A stretch of DNA of 64,000 nt from Desulfuromonadales bacterium (lineage in GTDB: Bacteria > Desulfobacterota > Desulfuromonadia > Desulfuromonadales > Syntrophotaleaceae): contig JABXKU010000006.1 of assembly GCA_013619105.1 (NCBI GenBank), forward strand, positions 1 to 64,000, given 5' to 3'. Shown here piece after piece: positions 53,954 through 63,001 of the stretch. Within the stretch, counting starts at the first letter, position 1. Every line of letters begins with the position of its first letter. The notes beneath the pieces are model-generated. The model saw only the letters and a program-made list of their open reading frames with translations, was not told where the DNA came from and did not search any database. The position numbers were made by a program, and so were the translations under genes.

Positions 53954-54655
53954 ATGGTAGCTAGGCAGCGATGGGCCCTGGGAGGCTCTCTTCTTATCCA
54001 TGCCGGTTTGGTATTGCTTCTTGGTGCCAGCCTGATGAGCCCAAAACGGGTGGTCAACCGTATCGAGATTGATCTTGAAGGAGCGGCCGCTCCTAACCAG
54101 ACGCTCGGTGTGCAGGCACCAGATCCTTCTCAAATTCCAAATCAGCCTACCACCGTGGCTGTACCGGTTCAGACCACGGCCCCCATGCATCTGCAGATGC
54201 CTCAAGTAGTGCCGCCGCGGCCAGCGACCAGTTTCGATGCTGATGCTTCTATGGCGGCACCCGCCGCTCCAGCATTGCCGGGTCGTCCGGCGGTGGCCTT
54301 GCAGCGACCGGTGGGAGGCACCGCTGGTGGCGGTAGCGGTAAACAGGGTATGGGTCGTGGTTCCGTGCTCGATGGCTACCGCAATAGCGTTCGTATACAT
54401 ATCGACCGGGCCAAGCGTTATCCGCAGATCGCCCAGCAACGGCGCATTGAAGGGGTGGCTGTCGTTTCTTTTCGGATCAGCTCTGCTGGCAAAGTCATTG
54501 CCGGCCCCGACCTGGTTAAAGGCTCCGGTCACGGCCTTATCGACAGAGCTTCACTGCGCGCGGTAACCCGGGGGGCTCCCTATCCAAAATATCCTGGTCC
54601 TGTAGACCCGGCAGGTCATGCTTTTGAAGTACCGGTCCGCTTTTATTTGAGATAA
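53954..54655 (+). CDS. tonB: energy transducer TonB
   Basis: This 233-residue protein has an N-terminal membrane anchor (LGGSLLIHAGLVLLLGASLM), a Pro/Ala-rich periplasmic spacer of about 110 residues (QIPNQPTTVAVPVQT; MPQVVPPRPA) and a C-terminal TonB domain: RYPQIAQQRRIEGVAVVSFRI and GSGHGLIDRASLRAVTRGAPYPKYPG. The anchor His (LLIHAG) matches the functional His of TonB. It ends the exbB-exbD-tonB set and probably serves the receptor at 42730. Confidence 0.93.
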   Translation: MVARQRWALGGSLLIHAGLVLLLGASLMSPKRVVNRIEIDLEGAAAPNQTLGVQAPDPSQIPNQPTTVAVPVQTTAPMHLQMPQVVPPRPATSFDADASMAAPAAPALPGRPAVALQRPVGGTAGGGSGKQGMGRGSVLDGYRNSVRIHIDRAKRYPQIAQQRRIEGVAVVSFRISSAGKVIAGPDLVKGSGHGLIDRASLRAVTRGAPYPKYPGPVDPAGHAFEVPVRFYLR

Positions 54656-54858
54656 GACTTTTTCGTTAAAATTCCTCGTCACAACGACTGTTTCCTTGCG
54701 GGTGTAAACCCCTGTTCTGTGACATTTGACTCCCTTGTCAGAAAGGGAGTATGATTAATCATGACCTATTTAGTCCTCGTTGTGAAAATGAGGTGCTGCG
54801 TTTTGCTGTATCTAGCAATGGGGGGGCATGGTTCAGAGAACATGGGGAAGGAGTTGTC

Positions 54859-55209
54859 GTGAGGAAAATTATAGAAATCACCCCGGTGACGCTGAGAAGA
54901 TTGCGTAACTATGGACAGGTTGCCGATAATAAGACGAAAATAGCTCACAAAAAACAGTGGAAGGCTATGACTCTGGAGAGCATGCAGGAATATCAGGAAC
55001 TTTTAAAATATTCCGATCGTGCCAGTGCCGTGGTCGGCTATGCTAGCTTCCTGTTTCGGGTGCAAAACGGCATGACACCTCCGCGAATCATCTATGGCGA
55101 GCAGCTTCTGAGAAACATGCTGGTTCATCTGCTGAAAGAATTACACATCCCGATTGTGTTGGTCGAGGTGCCCGAAGAAGAGCACTCGGCTGTTGGTGTT
55201 CCTGGATGA
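54859..55209 (+). CDS. unrecognised small protein
   Basis: The product is 116 residues from a GTG at 54859 that follows GGAAGGAG; the ORF track starts at 54751, which is less likely. The sequence begins RKIIEITPVTLRRLRNYG, has basic helical stretches and a hydrophobic C-terminal strand (HIPIVLVEVPEEE). I recognise no family. It stands alone before a strong terminator and is not clearly part of the tonB transcript (200-bp gap). Confidence 0.5.
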   Translation: MRKIIEITPVTLRRLRNYGQVADNKTKIAHKKQWKAMTLESMQEYQELLKYSDRASAVVGYASFLFRVQNGMTPPRIIYGEQLLRNMLVHLLKELHIPIVLVEVPEEEHSAVGVPG

Positions 55210-55256
55210 GTTAATGTACAGGTCGTTTGTTGCTGCTAGCAGGCAGGAAAGAAAAT

Positions 55257-55298
55257 AAAGGTCGTCGCGAGTGTAGAGCCGCGACGACCTTTTTTTAT
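55257..55298. terminator. strong intrinsic terminator, probably bidirectional
   Basis: AAAGGTCGTCGCG and CGCGACGACCTTT form a 13-bp stem with a 10-nt loop, followed by TTTTATTC. It ends the unknown small gene on the plus strand and touches the end of the RND pump gene on the minus strand. Confidence 0.9.
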
Positions 55299-58200
55299 TC
55301 TCTTTCTTTGTCGTGATCGCGGGCCACCAACATATAGATCGATGGGACGATAAACAGAGTGAAGAGACTGCCGATGAACATGCCGCCGACCAGCACCAGT
55401 CCGATGGAGTTACGGGCTGCTGCGCCGGCGCCGCTAACTAGAGTCAGTGGGAAATGGCCGGCGATGGTCGCGGCACTGGTCATGAGAATTGGCCGCAGGC
55501 GAATGGTCGAGGCCTGGCGGATGGCCTCGAGTTTGGACAGGCCGCTTAACTGTTGCTGATTGGCAAATTCGACGATGAGTATACCGTTTTTAGCCACTAG
55601 TCCAACTAGGGTCACCAGGCCGACCTGGGAATAAATATTCAAGGTTGTGGTCCAGCCGCCGGTCCAGAAGCTTACGCTCGGATCTGGGATTTTCAAAAAG
55701 GTGAAGAGCAGAGCGCCGAAAATGCCTAGAGGTACGGAGCCGGCCAGAATGACAAAGGGATCGCGAAAACTATTGAACTGGGCCGCTAACACCAGAAAGA
55801 TCAGGGCTATGGCCAGCGCAAAGGCGGGCAGAAACCGGCCGCTTTCGGTCCGCAATTGACGGGATTCGCCGGTGTAGTCGATGGCATAACCGGCTGGCAA
55901 GATTTTTGCCGCTTCATCTTCTAGAAATTGTAAGGCTTCATCCAGGGGCCGCATGGAAACCCCGCTTAGCTTGACGGCGTTGAGTTGCTGTAAGCGGTTG
56001 AGTGATCGCGGAACGGTGCTGTTGCGGATGGTGGCGATGGTGCTGAGGGGCACCAATTGGCCGGCGGGGCCGGTGACATGGATGTTCTGCAGCTGTTCCG
56101 GGGTCAGACGGTCGCTCCGTTGAATCTGCGGAATGACCTTATAGCTGCGGCCGGCGATGTCGAACCGATTAACATAGGCGCCGCCTACCATAGCTGCCAG
56201 GTCGCCACCGACCTGCTGCAGGTCGAGGCCGAGCATGGCCACCTTATCGCGATCGATGATGAATTCACTCTGGGGTTGATCGATTTTGACGTCAATAATC
56301 GGAGGAAACAAGAACATGCCGCTCTGCATGGCTTTGAGCTGTAGTTGCTGAGCGAACTGCAGGATCTGCTCGGTGTCGGCCGTAGAGGCGATGACGAATT
56401 CTACCGGGAAGTCGCCGCCACCGGGCAGGGCCGGAGGCGTGACCGGAAACATGCGAATGCCAGGGATGCCGCTCAATTTCTGCTGAACCTCTGGCATAAT
56501 CTGAAACACGGTGCGCTGACGCTGTTCCCAGGGTTTGGTGACCATGCCGCCAAAGCCGGAAGTCGCCGAGGTGAGCTGAAAGGTGAAGTCGGTCTCTGGA
56601 ATGCCAAGGAAGATATCGTTAGCCGCTGCGGCGTAGCGACTGGTCTGATCCAAGGAGGCATCGGCCGAGGCTTCAAGGATGCCGAAAATAACCCCCTGGT
56701 CCTCACTCGGCGCCAGTTCCACCGGTGACATGAGATAAAGGGGAACCGTTAGCAGGGTGATAGAAATCCAGACCAGATAGACCGCCGGCCGGCAGCTGAG
56801 GGTGAAGTCGAGAAGACGAACGTAGCCGTTGCGTGCCCGGTTAAAGAGCCGGACGCTGATGGCGGCCAGGCCGTGGTCCTGAATGTCCGGTTTGAGCAGA
56901 TAGGCCGACATCATCGGCGATAGGGTCAAGGCGACCACGGTAGAAATGATTACCGCGCCCGCCAGGGTGAAGACGAACTCCCGGAAAAGGGCCCCGGTCA
57001 GGCCGCCCTGTAGACCGATGGGAGCGTAGACGGCCGCTAGCACGATGGTGGTGGCAATAACCGGCCCGACCAGCTCGCGGGCACCCTGGATCGCTGCATC
57101 CAGGGGCTTGAGTCCCTTGCGTAACAGGCGCTCGACATTTTCCACCATGACGATGGCGTCGTCGACCACCAATCCTACCGAAAGGACGATGGCCAGCAGG
57201 GTCAGCAGGTTGATGGTAAAGCCGAAGACCTGCATCAGAAAGACCGCCCCGATCAGCGACAGGGGGATGGCTACCACCGGCACCAGCACCGAACGCAGCG
57301 AGCCGAGAAACAAAAAGATCACCACCACCACGATGAACAGGGTCTCAATCAGGGTCTTGATCACCTCGTCGATGGCATCCTGAATATATTCGGTGCCGTC
57401 GTAGGCGACTCGCGCCGAAATGCCCTGGGGCAGATCCCGCTGGATGGCTTCCATCTCATGGCGAATGCGTTGAATGACGTCCAGGGCGTTGGCGTTAGGT
57501 AAGGACCAGATACCCATGAAGACCGCTGTTTGACCAGAAAATCGGACTTCTTGAGTGTAGTTTTCAGCTCCCAGCATGACATCGGCGATATCCGCCAGGC
57601 GGACGAAGTCACCGTCCTGTTGGCGGATCACCAGCCGGCGGAACTCCTCAACCGTCTGCAGATTGGTGTTGGCAGTAAGGTTGACCTGAATTAGGGCACC
57701 CTTGGTCTGTCCGAGGGCGGCCAGGTAGTTGTTGGCCGCCAGGGCCTTGCGAACCTGGGCCGGACTGACGTTGAAGGCCGCCATTCGCTCCGGTTTTAGC
57801 CAGATACGCATGGCGAAGGTCCGGGCGCCGAGGATGTCCGCTCGTTGCACCCCTTCCACGGCGGCCAGGCGAGGCTGAACGACTCGGGTCAGGTAGTCGG
57901 TGATCTCGTTCTGCAGCAGCACATCGGAAGAGAAGCTTAAGTAGGCCGAGGCGAAAGCGCTGTCGGCCGACTCGATATTGATGATCGGCACCTCGGCTTC
58001 TGGCGGCAGGTCGTTGCGCACCTGGTCGACCTTAGAGCTGATTTCTGACAGGGCCTTGGTCGAGTCGTAGTTGAGTTTGAGGCGGACTTTGATGGTGGAA
58101 AGACCCAGGGCGCTCTGCGACTCAATATAGTCGATGCCGTCGGCCGCAGCGATGGCCCGTTCCAGGGGGGTGGTGACGAAGCCCCGCACCAGATCGGCAC

Positions 58201-58363
58201 TGGCACCGACGTAGACGGTAGTCACCGTCACTGCGGCATTCTCGCTGCGCGGATATTGGCGAACATTGAGAGAACGGATCGCCTGCAAACCGGCGATGAT
58301 GATCAGCAGGCTGACCACCAGGGCCAGTACCGGACGGCGTATAAATAAATCGGTAAAATGCAT
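55295..58363 (-). CDS. RND efflux pump inner-membrane subunit (HAE1/AcrB-like)
   Basis: The 1022-residue protein has the AcrB-type plan: a helix at 10-28, a porter domain, helices around 335-355 and onward, and a second half repeating the plan. The proton-relay motif GLVVDDAIVMVENVER (paired Asp) is near residue 400. FSSDVLLQNEITDYL and DRDKVAMLGLDLQQVGGDLAAMVGG mark the porter subdomains. It should export hydrophobic compounds using proton flow with the adaptor encoded next to it. No outer-membrane TolC-type gene lies nearby, so it would borrow one. Substrate is not predictable. Confidence 0.94.
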   Translation of the reverse strand: MHFTDLFIRRPVLALVVSLLIIIAGLQAIRSLNVRQYPRSENAAVTVTTVYVGASADLVRGFVTTPLERAIAAADGIDYIESQSALGLSTIKVRLKLNYDSTKALSEISSKVDQVRNDLPPEAEVPIINIESADSAFASAYLSFSSDVLLQNEITDYLTRVVQPRLAAVEGVQRADILGARTFAMRIWLKPERMAAFNVSPAQVRKALAANNYLAALGQTKGALIQVNLTANTNLQTVEEFRRLVIRQQDGDFVRLADIADVMLGAENYTQEVRFSGQTAVFMGIWSLPNANALDVIQRIRHEMEAIQRDLPQGISARVAYDGTEYIQDAIDEVIKTLIETLFIVVVVIFLFLGSLRSVLVPVVAIPLSLIGAVFLMQVFGFTINLLTLLAIVLSVGLVVDDAIVMVENVERLLRKGLKPLDAAIQGARELVGPVIATTIVLAAVYAPIGLQGGLTGALFREFVFTLAGAVIISTVVALTLSPMMSAYLLKPDIQDHGLAAISVRLFNRARNGYVRLLDFTLSCRPAVYLVWISITLLTVPLYLMSPVELAPSEDQGVIFGILEASADASLDQTSRYAAAANDIFLGIPETDFTFQLTSATSGFGGMVTKPWEQRQRTVFQIMPEVQQKLSGIPGIRMFPVTPPALPGGGDFPVEFVIASTADTEQILQFAQQLQLKAMQSGMFLFPPIIDVKIDQPQSEFIIDRDKVAMLGLDLQQVGGDLAAMVGGAYVNRFDIAGRSYKVIPQIQRSDRLTPEQLQNIHVTGPAGQLVPLSTIATIRNSTVPRSLNRLQQLNAVKLSGVSMRPLDEALQFLEDEAAKILPAGYAIDYTGESRQLRTESGRFLPAFALAIALIFLVLAAQFNSFRDPFVILAGSVPLGIFGALLFTFLKIPDPSVSFWTGGWTTTLNIYSQVGLVTLVGLVAKNGILIVEFANQQQLSGLSKLEAIRQASTIRLRPILMTSAATIAGHFPLTLVSGAGAAARNSIGLVLVGGMFIGSLFTLFIVPSIYMLVARDHDKERE

Positions 58364-58457
58364 GACAGCAGCTGTTCCGTTTGGAGGTTGCCCTCTGGCA
58401 AAGAGGAGATGACAGGGCTGGCAGTTGTTGATGCTAAACCATGAGATGGCTAAGCCA

Positions 58458-59588
58458 TCAGTTGTTCTCTGGCGTCGGGGCGATATCGAACGTAGGCGCC
58501 AGGGTATTGTCGATGATCACCTGCTGGCCGTTGCGCAGCTTGAAGACGCCGCTGCTGGCTAGCCTCTGGCCAGCTTCCAGACCGGACTGCACTGCCACAA
58601 AATCACCACGCTTCTCGCCCAGCCGTACAAACTGTTGGCGCAAGGCCAGCCCCGGTTCACCGTCTGGCTGGTCCGACTGCTCTTCGATGAGGAACACTGA
58701 ATCGCTATAGGGCGCATAGAGAACCGCCGTGGCCGGAATAATCAATGTCTGTTGCCGAGTTGGCAGCACCACTTTCGCCTCGACAAACATGCCGGGAAGC
58801 AAAATGTCCTCCGGGTTCGTCAGCGTTGCCTGCAGGCGAATATTGCGGGTGTCGCTATCGATCTCGGGGCTGATCGTGGTGAGCTGCCCCTCGACGTTTC
58901 GGTTGGGAAAGGCGTCGCTGGTTACCCGCACGTTCAAGCCGGTGCGCAGCTTAGACAGATTTTGCTGGGGCAGGGAAAAGTTGAGATAGATGGGGTCGAG
59001 AGTCTGTAGCGAAACGATTTCCTGGCCCGATTGCAGCTGTTGGCCCAAGTCGACTTGACGAATACCAAGCCGGCCGCTAAAGGGGGCACGGATGGTCTTC
59101 TTGGCAATGGTGGCGTGAATGTCGTCAGCCTCGGCGATGGCCTGGCGAAACTTGGTTACCGCGCTGTCGTATTCAGCCTGGGAGACGATCTTTTCCGCTA
59201 ACAGTTTGTCGGCTCGTTCTAAGTTAACCTTCGCCAGATCGGAGGCCGCCTTAGCGCCGGGTAACAAGGCTTGCTCTGAAGAACTGTCCTGCTCCAGCAG
59301 CAGGGTACCTTTGGCAACCATGGCACCGGATTGAAAATGGATGCCAGTGATCTTGCCTGCAAGTTCGGCGGCCACATTCATGCCCTGTACGGCTTTTAAG
59401 GAACCGATGGCGGGCAGCAGGGTTTCCCAGGTAGTACTGACCACCTCGGTGCTGGTGACGGTTTCCGCCGAGGGACGAAATTGGGCGCCTTGGTCGATCA
59501 TCTTGCGGATCTGCAGAAATTTGGTGCCGGCTAAAGCGCCAATCAGCAGTAGCAGGCCGAGAACGGTTACCAGGATGCGTTTGGTCAT
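58458..59588 (-). CDS. RND efflux periplasmic adaptor (membrane fusion protein)
   Basis: This 376-residue protein has an N-terminal membrane anchor (ILVTVLGLLLLIGALAGTKFL), a lipoyl-like barrel-sandwich domain split by a helical hairpin (LAGKITGIHFQSGAMVAKGTLLLEQD; TIRAPFSGRLGIRQVDLGQQLQSGQ), a beta-barrel (TSDAFPNRNVEGQLTTISPEIDSDTRNIRLQATL) and a membrane-proximal end. It links the RND pump to an outer-membrane channel. It lies 94 bp upstream of the pump gene on the same strand. AGGA precedes the ATG. Confidence 0.93.
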   Translation of the reverse strand: MTKRILVTVLGLLLLIGALAGTKFLQIRKMIDQGAQFRPSAETVTSTEVVSTTWETLLPAIGSLKAVQGMNVAAELAGKITGIHFQSGAMVAKGTLLLEQDSSSEQALLPGAKAASDLAKVNLERADKLLAEKIVSQAEYDSAVTKFRQAIAEADDIHATIAKKTIRAPFSGRLGIRQVDLGQQLQSGQEIVSLQTLDPIYLNFSLPQQNLSKLRTGLNVRVTSDAFPNRNVEGQLTTISPEIDSDTRNIRLQATLTNPEDILLPGMFVEAKVVLPTRQQTLIIPATAVLYAPYSDSVFLIEEQSDQPDGEPGLALRQQFVRLGEKRGDFVAVQSGLEAGQRLASSGVFKLRNGQQVIIDNTLAPTFDIAPTPENN

Positions 59589-59824
59589 TTTTTCGATGTC
59601 CTGTCAAAAGTGGTCGTTGCCGGTGGGGCGGGGTGAAGCGAAGCAATATATGGCTGACGGTGCAGTTGCAGCGTAAGCCGTTTTTTATGAAAAAACCAAG
59701 ATTAAGATGAGGGCGGGGGTGCTGTCAATGTGCAAACAGCCGGAGCCTGGAAAAGGTTCGCTAAATTAATGATAGTTGTTTGCTGAACAAGGAAAAGAAC
59801 CGGCAGCAGGAGATAGCTTCGTCC

Positions 59825-60274
59825 CTAAAATACGTTTCCGCAGCATTTACATTCGAGTTCGGCTTCGCCCTGCAAGGCCATGTAAGCCTTGAGAAGATCC
59901 TTCCAGGTGATAATGCCTTCGATCTTTCCCAATGGTGAAACGACCGGTAAGCAAGAGACATTCTTTTTTATGAGGATCGCAACGGCTTCGGCAACTGAAG
60001 TGTCAGGTTCGACGGTAATCAGTTCCCGAGACATGATTTGATGGGCTTTGCGCGACAGACGAGCGACATCGATGGGGCGTTCGGCCGCGGTGTCGAGAAA
60101 CGGGCTGCTGGCTTTGAGCAGATCCCGGTCAGAAATAACGCCAATGAGTTTTTTGTTTTCTACTACCAACAGATGATGAAATTTTGCTTGGCAGAAGATG
60201 TTGTTAATGGCACGCAGGGTATCGTCCATCTCAACGGTCGCCACACGATTAGTCATGATCGAAGCAATTTTCAT
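59825..60274 (-). CDS. two-CBS-domain protein with C-terminal Cys cluster
   Basis: The 149-residue protein is a CBS pair: IMTNRVATVEMDDTLRAINNIF ... LIGVISDRDLLKA and IMSRELITVEPDTSVAEAVAILIKKNVSCLPV ... KIEGIITWKDLLKAY. CBS pairs bind adenine nucleotides. The last residues, LECKCCGNVF, give a compact C-x-C-C cluster that might bind a metal. The ATG at 60274 follows GGAGAACG; the TTG before it is the ORF-track start. No partner is encoded beside it. Confidence 0.85.
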   Translation of the reverse strand: MKIASIMTNRVATVEMDDTLRAINNIFCQAKFHHLLVVENKKLIGVISDRDLLKASSPFLDTAAERPIDVARLSRKAHQIMSRELITVEPDTSVAEAVAILIKKNVSCLPVVSPLGKIEGIITWKDLLKAYMALQGEAELECKCCGNVF

Positions 60275-60533
60275 CAACGTTCTCCATGATAGATTTGGTG
60301 CACCATAATAGTGGTAGATTTAGAGATGCATGTAAAGTGTAATTTGATTTGAAGTGTAAGAGCAAGAGGAGTGTTCAGCGCTCGGTCAACGTCTGTGCAG
60401 CTGAGGCCTCAAAATGCTTGTATCGTATTGTGCTTTTATGCTCAAGTAACGAACGGCTATCTAATGAGTGTTTCGTTGGCGGAGCGTGCCACCGAATTTG
60501 CGACTAAATTTTTGGAATAGGAGGGAAGTAGTC
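60275..60533. other. divergent spacer between CBS protein and outer-membrane protein genes
   Basis: The 259-bp spacer shows no gene. AT-rich sequence near 60300-60360 should hold promoters for both divergent genes, but none is clear. GAGGGAAG at the right end is the ribosome site for the next gene. Confidence 0.35.
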
Positions 60534-61466
60534 ATGATGAAAAACAGGTTTGTCTTTCTGTGGGTGGTGGGGCTGCTGCTTTGTTTGGTGATGCCTTCCT
60601 GGGCTGGAGTCACCGGTAACCATTACACTAACGGCGGTGAGGGGATCAAAGCGGCATCTGTGCCACCACCGGGCAACTATTACCGACTTTACAATGTCTT
60701 TTATTCCAGCGATGAGCTGATGGATGGCAGCGGTGACGAACTGGATATCGATTTTGACGTGTTCGTGTTTGCCAATGTTCATCGATTTATCCATGTATCT
60801 AATTGGAAGGTACTGGGAGGAGACTTTTTCGGCAGTGTTATCGTTCCGGTGGTTTATACCGATCTAGAAATCGGTGCCGCTGGAGTTAACGATAATGATT
60901 GGGGCCTCGGCGATGTCTTTATCGAGGCCGCGGGGTTGGCTTGGCATGGTGAACGCTGGGATGCTGCGCTCAGCGTTGGCGCATGGGTCCCCGTGGGCCC
61001 TTGCAACGATAGAAGACCGGCCTATCCAGGCAAAGATTACTGGACCGGCATGCTCACTTTCGGCGGCACCCTTTATCCCGATGCGGCTAAGACCTGGTCG
61101 GTAACGGCCCTGGGACGTTATGAAGTCCATAGTGAGAAAGACGATACTGACCTAACCCTCGGCAATGATTTCCATTTTGAGTGGGGCATCGGCAAGGCCT
61201 TGCCGAAAGACTGGAAAATCGGTCTCCTGCAGTTCTGGGAAGTGGGGGCGGTCGGTTATGCTCAGTGGCAAGTGACCGATGACCGGGGCGATGATGTAGT
61301 CTGGGACAAGGACGAGCACGACCGGGTGTTTGCTGTAGGCCCAGAAGTTCGTTGCATGATTCCGCCATGGAAGTTGTTTCTGGAATTGCGCTGCGAGCAG
61401 GAGTTCGGCGCCGTCGATCGTTCCGAAGGCCTGACCACATCCTTTGTTTTGACCAAGATTTTCTAA
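60534..61466 (+). CDS. outer-membrane barrel protein of the phenol-degradation MetA/SphA-like family
   Basis: The 310-residue protein has a signal peptide (FVFLWVVGLLLCLVMPSWAG) and then GVTGNHYTNGGEGIKAASVPPPGNYYRLY-type sequence characteristic of the MetA-pathway/SphA outer-membrane family. Alternating beta strands follow (WDAALSVGAWVPVG; WSVTALGRYEVHSEKDD; LFLELRCEQEFG), ending in Phe (LTKIF). Such proteins are thought to form pores for hydrophobic compounds. The ATG at 60534 follows GAGGGAAG; the ORF-track start upstream is not supported. It is monocistronic with a strong terminator. Confidence 0.82.
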   Translation: MMKNRFVFLWVVGLLLCLVMPSWAGVTGNHYTNGGEGIKAASVPPPGNYYRLYNVFYSSDELMDGSGDELDIDFDVFVFANVHRFIHVSNWKVLGGDFFGSVIVPVVYTDLEIGAAGVNDNDWGLGDVFIEAAGLAWHGERWDAALSVGAWVPVGPCNDRRPAYPGKDYWTGMLTFGGTLYPDAAKTWSVTALGRYEVHSEKDDTDLTLGNDFHFEWGIGKALPKDWKIGLLQFWEVGAVGYAQWQVTDDRGDDVVWDKDEHDRVFAVGPEVRCMIPPWKLFLELRCEQEFGAVDRSEGLTTSFVLTKIF

Positions 61467-61492
61467 AGGTCGGTAGCCTGATATAAAATTGA

Positions 61493-61541
61493 AAAGCCCA
61501 CCCCTCGGCTGTCTGAGCCGGTCCGGGGTGGGCTTTTTTTG
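61493..61541. terminator. strong bidirectional terminator
   Basis: AAAAGCCCACCCC and GGGGTGGGCTTTT form a 13-bp stem, followed by TTT and preceded by A residues. It serves the outer-membrane protein gene and the convergent HD hydrolase gene. Confidence 0.93.
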
Positions 61542-61559
61542 TAGGTGATTTCCAGTAAT

Positions 61560-62141
61560 CTAGAGATCTTCGCGCTGCCCGGTAAGATCCAGCCACAGTT
61601 CCAGATAGAGATCGTAGGCGTCCATTTTGTCTGGATGGCCAAGGGATCCCAGGGAATCAGCTCGCAGCAGGTCTAGCAGCAAGGGAAAATCCTTGTGGGT
61701 AATAAAGTTCCTGTGTCTCTTGCTTACCTGGCTAGGGCAGGTCAACTGCCAATCGAGGTGGAAGGTGTGGTGACGAACCGCCCAGGCAATGCGTCGGCAC
61801 CGTCCTTCGGGCATGCCCAGCCGCTCTAAAAGTTCGGTGGCGAGCTTGGCCCCTGCCCGGTCATGGCCGCGGGAATGGATTCCAGCCTCGTGCAGTTCGG
61901 TGGTGAGGGGTTTACCGATGTCGTGTAGCAAAGCTGCCCACAGCAGGTCGGGGTCGCAATCGGTTGGGCAGGCCTCTACGGTCAAGCGGGTATGGGTAGC
62001 GACGTCTCCCTCACCGTGGTAGCGGGGCGATTGAATGGTATCGGCCATCGGTTCCAACTCCGGCAAGGCGGCCTCTAGTTTTTCCCACCATCCGGTTGGC
62101 CGTTGAGTCAACAGTATTTCCAATTGTGTATAGTCGCTCAA
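61560..62141 (-). CDS. HD-domain phosphohydrolase
   Basis: The 193-residue protein has an HD metal site: HTRLTVEACP, then LLWAALLHDIGKP (the HD pair) and IHSRGHDRAGAKLATELLERL, with a later VRHHTFH. This pattern resembles the HD domain of CCA-adding enzymes and HDIG proteins, which hydrolyse phosphate esters or nucleotides. The start is TTG at 62141, four bases overlapping the stop of the upstream gene (TTGA), after GGAGAT. The tight overlap links its function to the CBS/HEPN-like protein. Confidence 0.85.
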   Translation of the reverse strand: MSDYTQLEILLTQRPTGWWEKLEAALPELEPMADTIQSPRYHGEGDVATHTRLTVEACPTDCDPDLLWAALLHDIGKPLTTELHEAGIHSRGHDRAGAKLATELLERLGMPEGRCRRIAWAVRHHTFHLDWQLTCPSQVSKRHRNFITHKDFPLLLDLLRADSLGSLGHPDKMDAYDLYLELWLDLTGQREDL

Positions 62142-62944
62142 GATTTATCTCCGAGGGGCAGTTTTCCGGTCGCGAACCAGTCCAAAAGCAACTCAAGGCG
62201 TCCGGTGAAAATAGCAATGCGCTGCCAGTTATCAGGGACTATAGCTTGGCTATGGGCCAGATTGTTCCGTAGAGATTCTAACTCCTTGAGAGCCTTTTTT
62301 CCTTCCCTTCGTGAGGGAAGTTTTGCCGCCTGAAGAAACTCCGGATCTCGTAGCAGGATCTGGCCTTTGTCAGAAAACTGCAGACAATCGAGGAGCTCAG
62401 CTGGGCTATTGCGTCGTAGTCGTTCCTGCTGCAGTTCTTCGGCCTTCGCCAGCCGACTGGCCGAAAAGTCCTCTTTCCAACTGTCATCGGGGAACTTATG
62501 CCGGATGTTGCGCACAATCAGCGTCTCAACCAGGGTGATCATGCCGAATAGTAGCATGCGAACTGCCGGTTTTTCCAGATCGTGCAGGGTGATAATGGCT
62601 CCGGCCCGGCCTAGCACCGTAACGAAGCAGCGTTGATTAATGGCCAAGGAACGGATCGCTGCTACCAGCGGCTCGCTGTCGGCGACCAGGTCGTCTTCGG
62701 TAAATGGCCGAACATGGTCGCCGCATACTCCTGTCATAAGGTCTTTAGAGCAGGCGTAGCCTTTCACCAGCCCGGCACGGCGTACCCCTGCCAGGTCTAA
62801 GCCGTTCTCGGCCAGCACCATCCGGGCCTCTGCAGCCGGACTGTCAGCGTCAAAAGACACCAGCGGCTCGGCAATATCCATTACCGAAAAGCCTTCCAGA
62901 AACAGTCGGCGCAAGTGCAGGGCCGATGCGTTTTTCCAGGTCAT
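62138..62944 (-). CDS. CBS-like plus HEPN-like two-domain protein
   Basis: This is a 268-residue protein. The first 130 residues look like a divergent CBS pair (VMDIAEPLVSFDADSPAAEARMVLAENGL; GYACSKDLMTG; AINQRCFVTVLGRAGAIITLHDLEK). The C-terminal half is helical and contains LRNNLAHSQ, which fits the HEPN RNase motif R-x4-H with Asn after Arg. I infer a nucleotide- or ligand-sensing HEPN protein; catalytic activity is unproven and many HEPN domains are inactive. GGAGG precedes the ATG. It overlaps the HD hydrolase gene. Confidence 0.65.
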   Translation of the reverse strand: MTWKNASALHLRRLFLEGFSVMDIAEPLVSFDADSPAAEARMVLAENGLDLAGVRRAGLVKGYACSKDLMTGVCGDHVRPFTEDDLVADSEPLVAAIRSLAINQRCFVTVLGRAGAIITLHDLEKPAVRMLLFGMITLVETLIVRNIRHKFPDDSWKEDFSASRLAKAEELQQERLRRNSPAELLDCLQFSDKGQILLRDPEFLQAAKLPSRREGKKALKELESLRNNLAHSQAIVPDNWQRIAIFTGRLELLLDWFATGKLPLGDKS

Positions 62945-63001
62945 GAAACACCTCCAAGAGCAAGCTATTGATTGCAGGAAGCTTAAGCAGCTACTTTTTT
63001 A

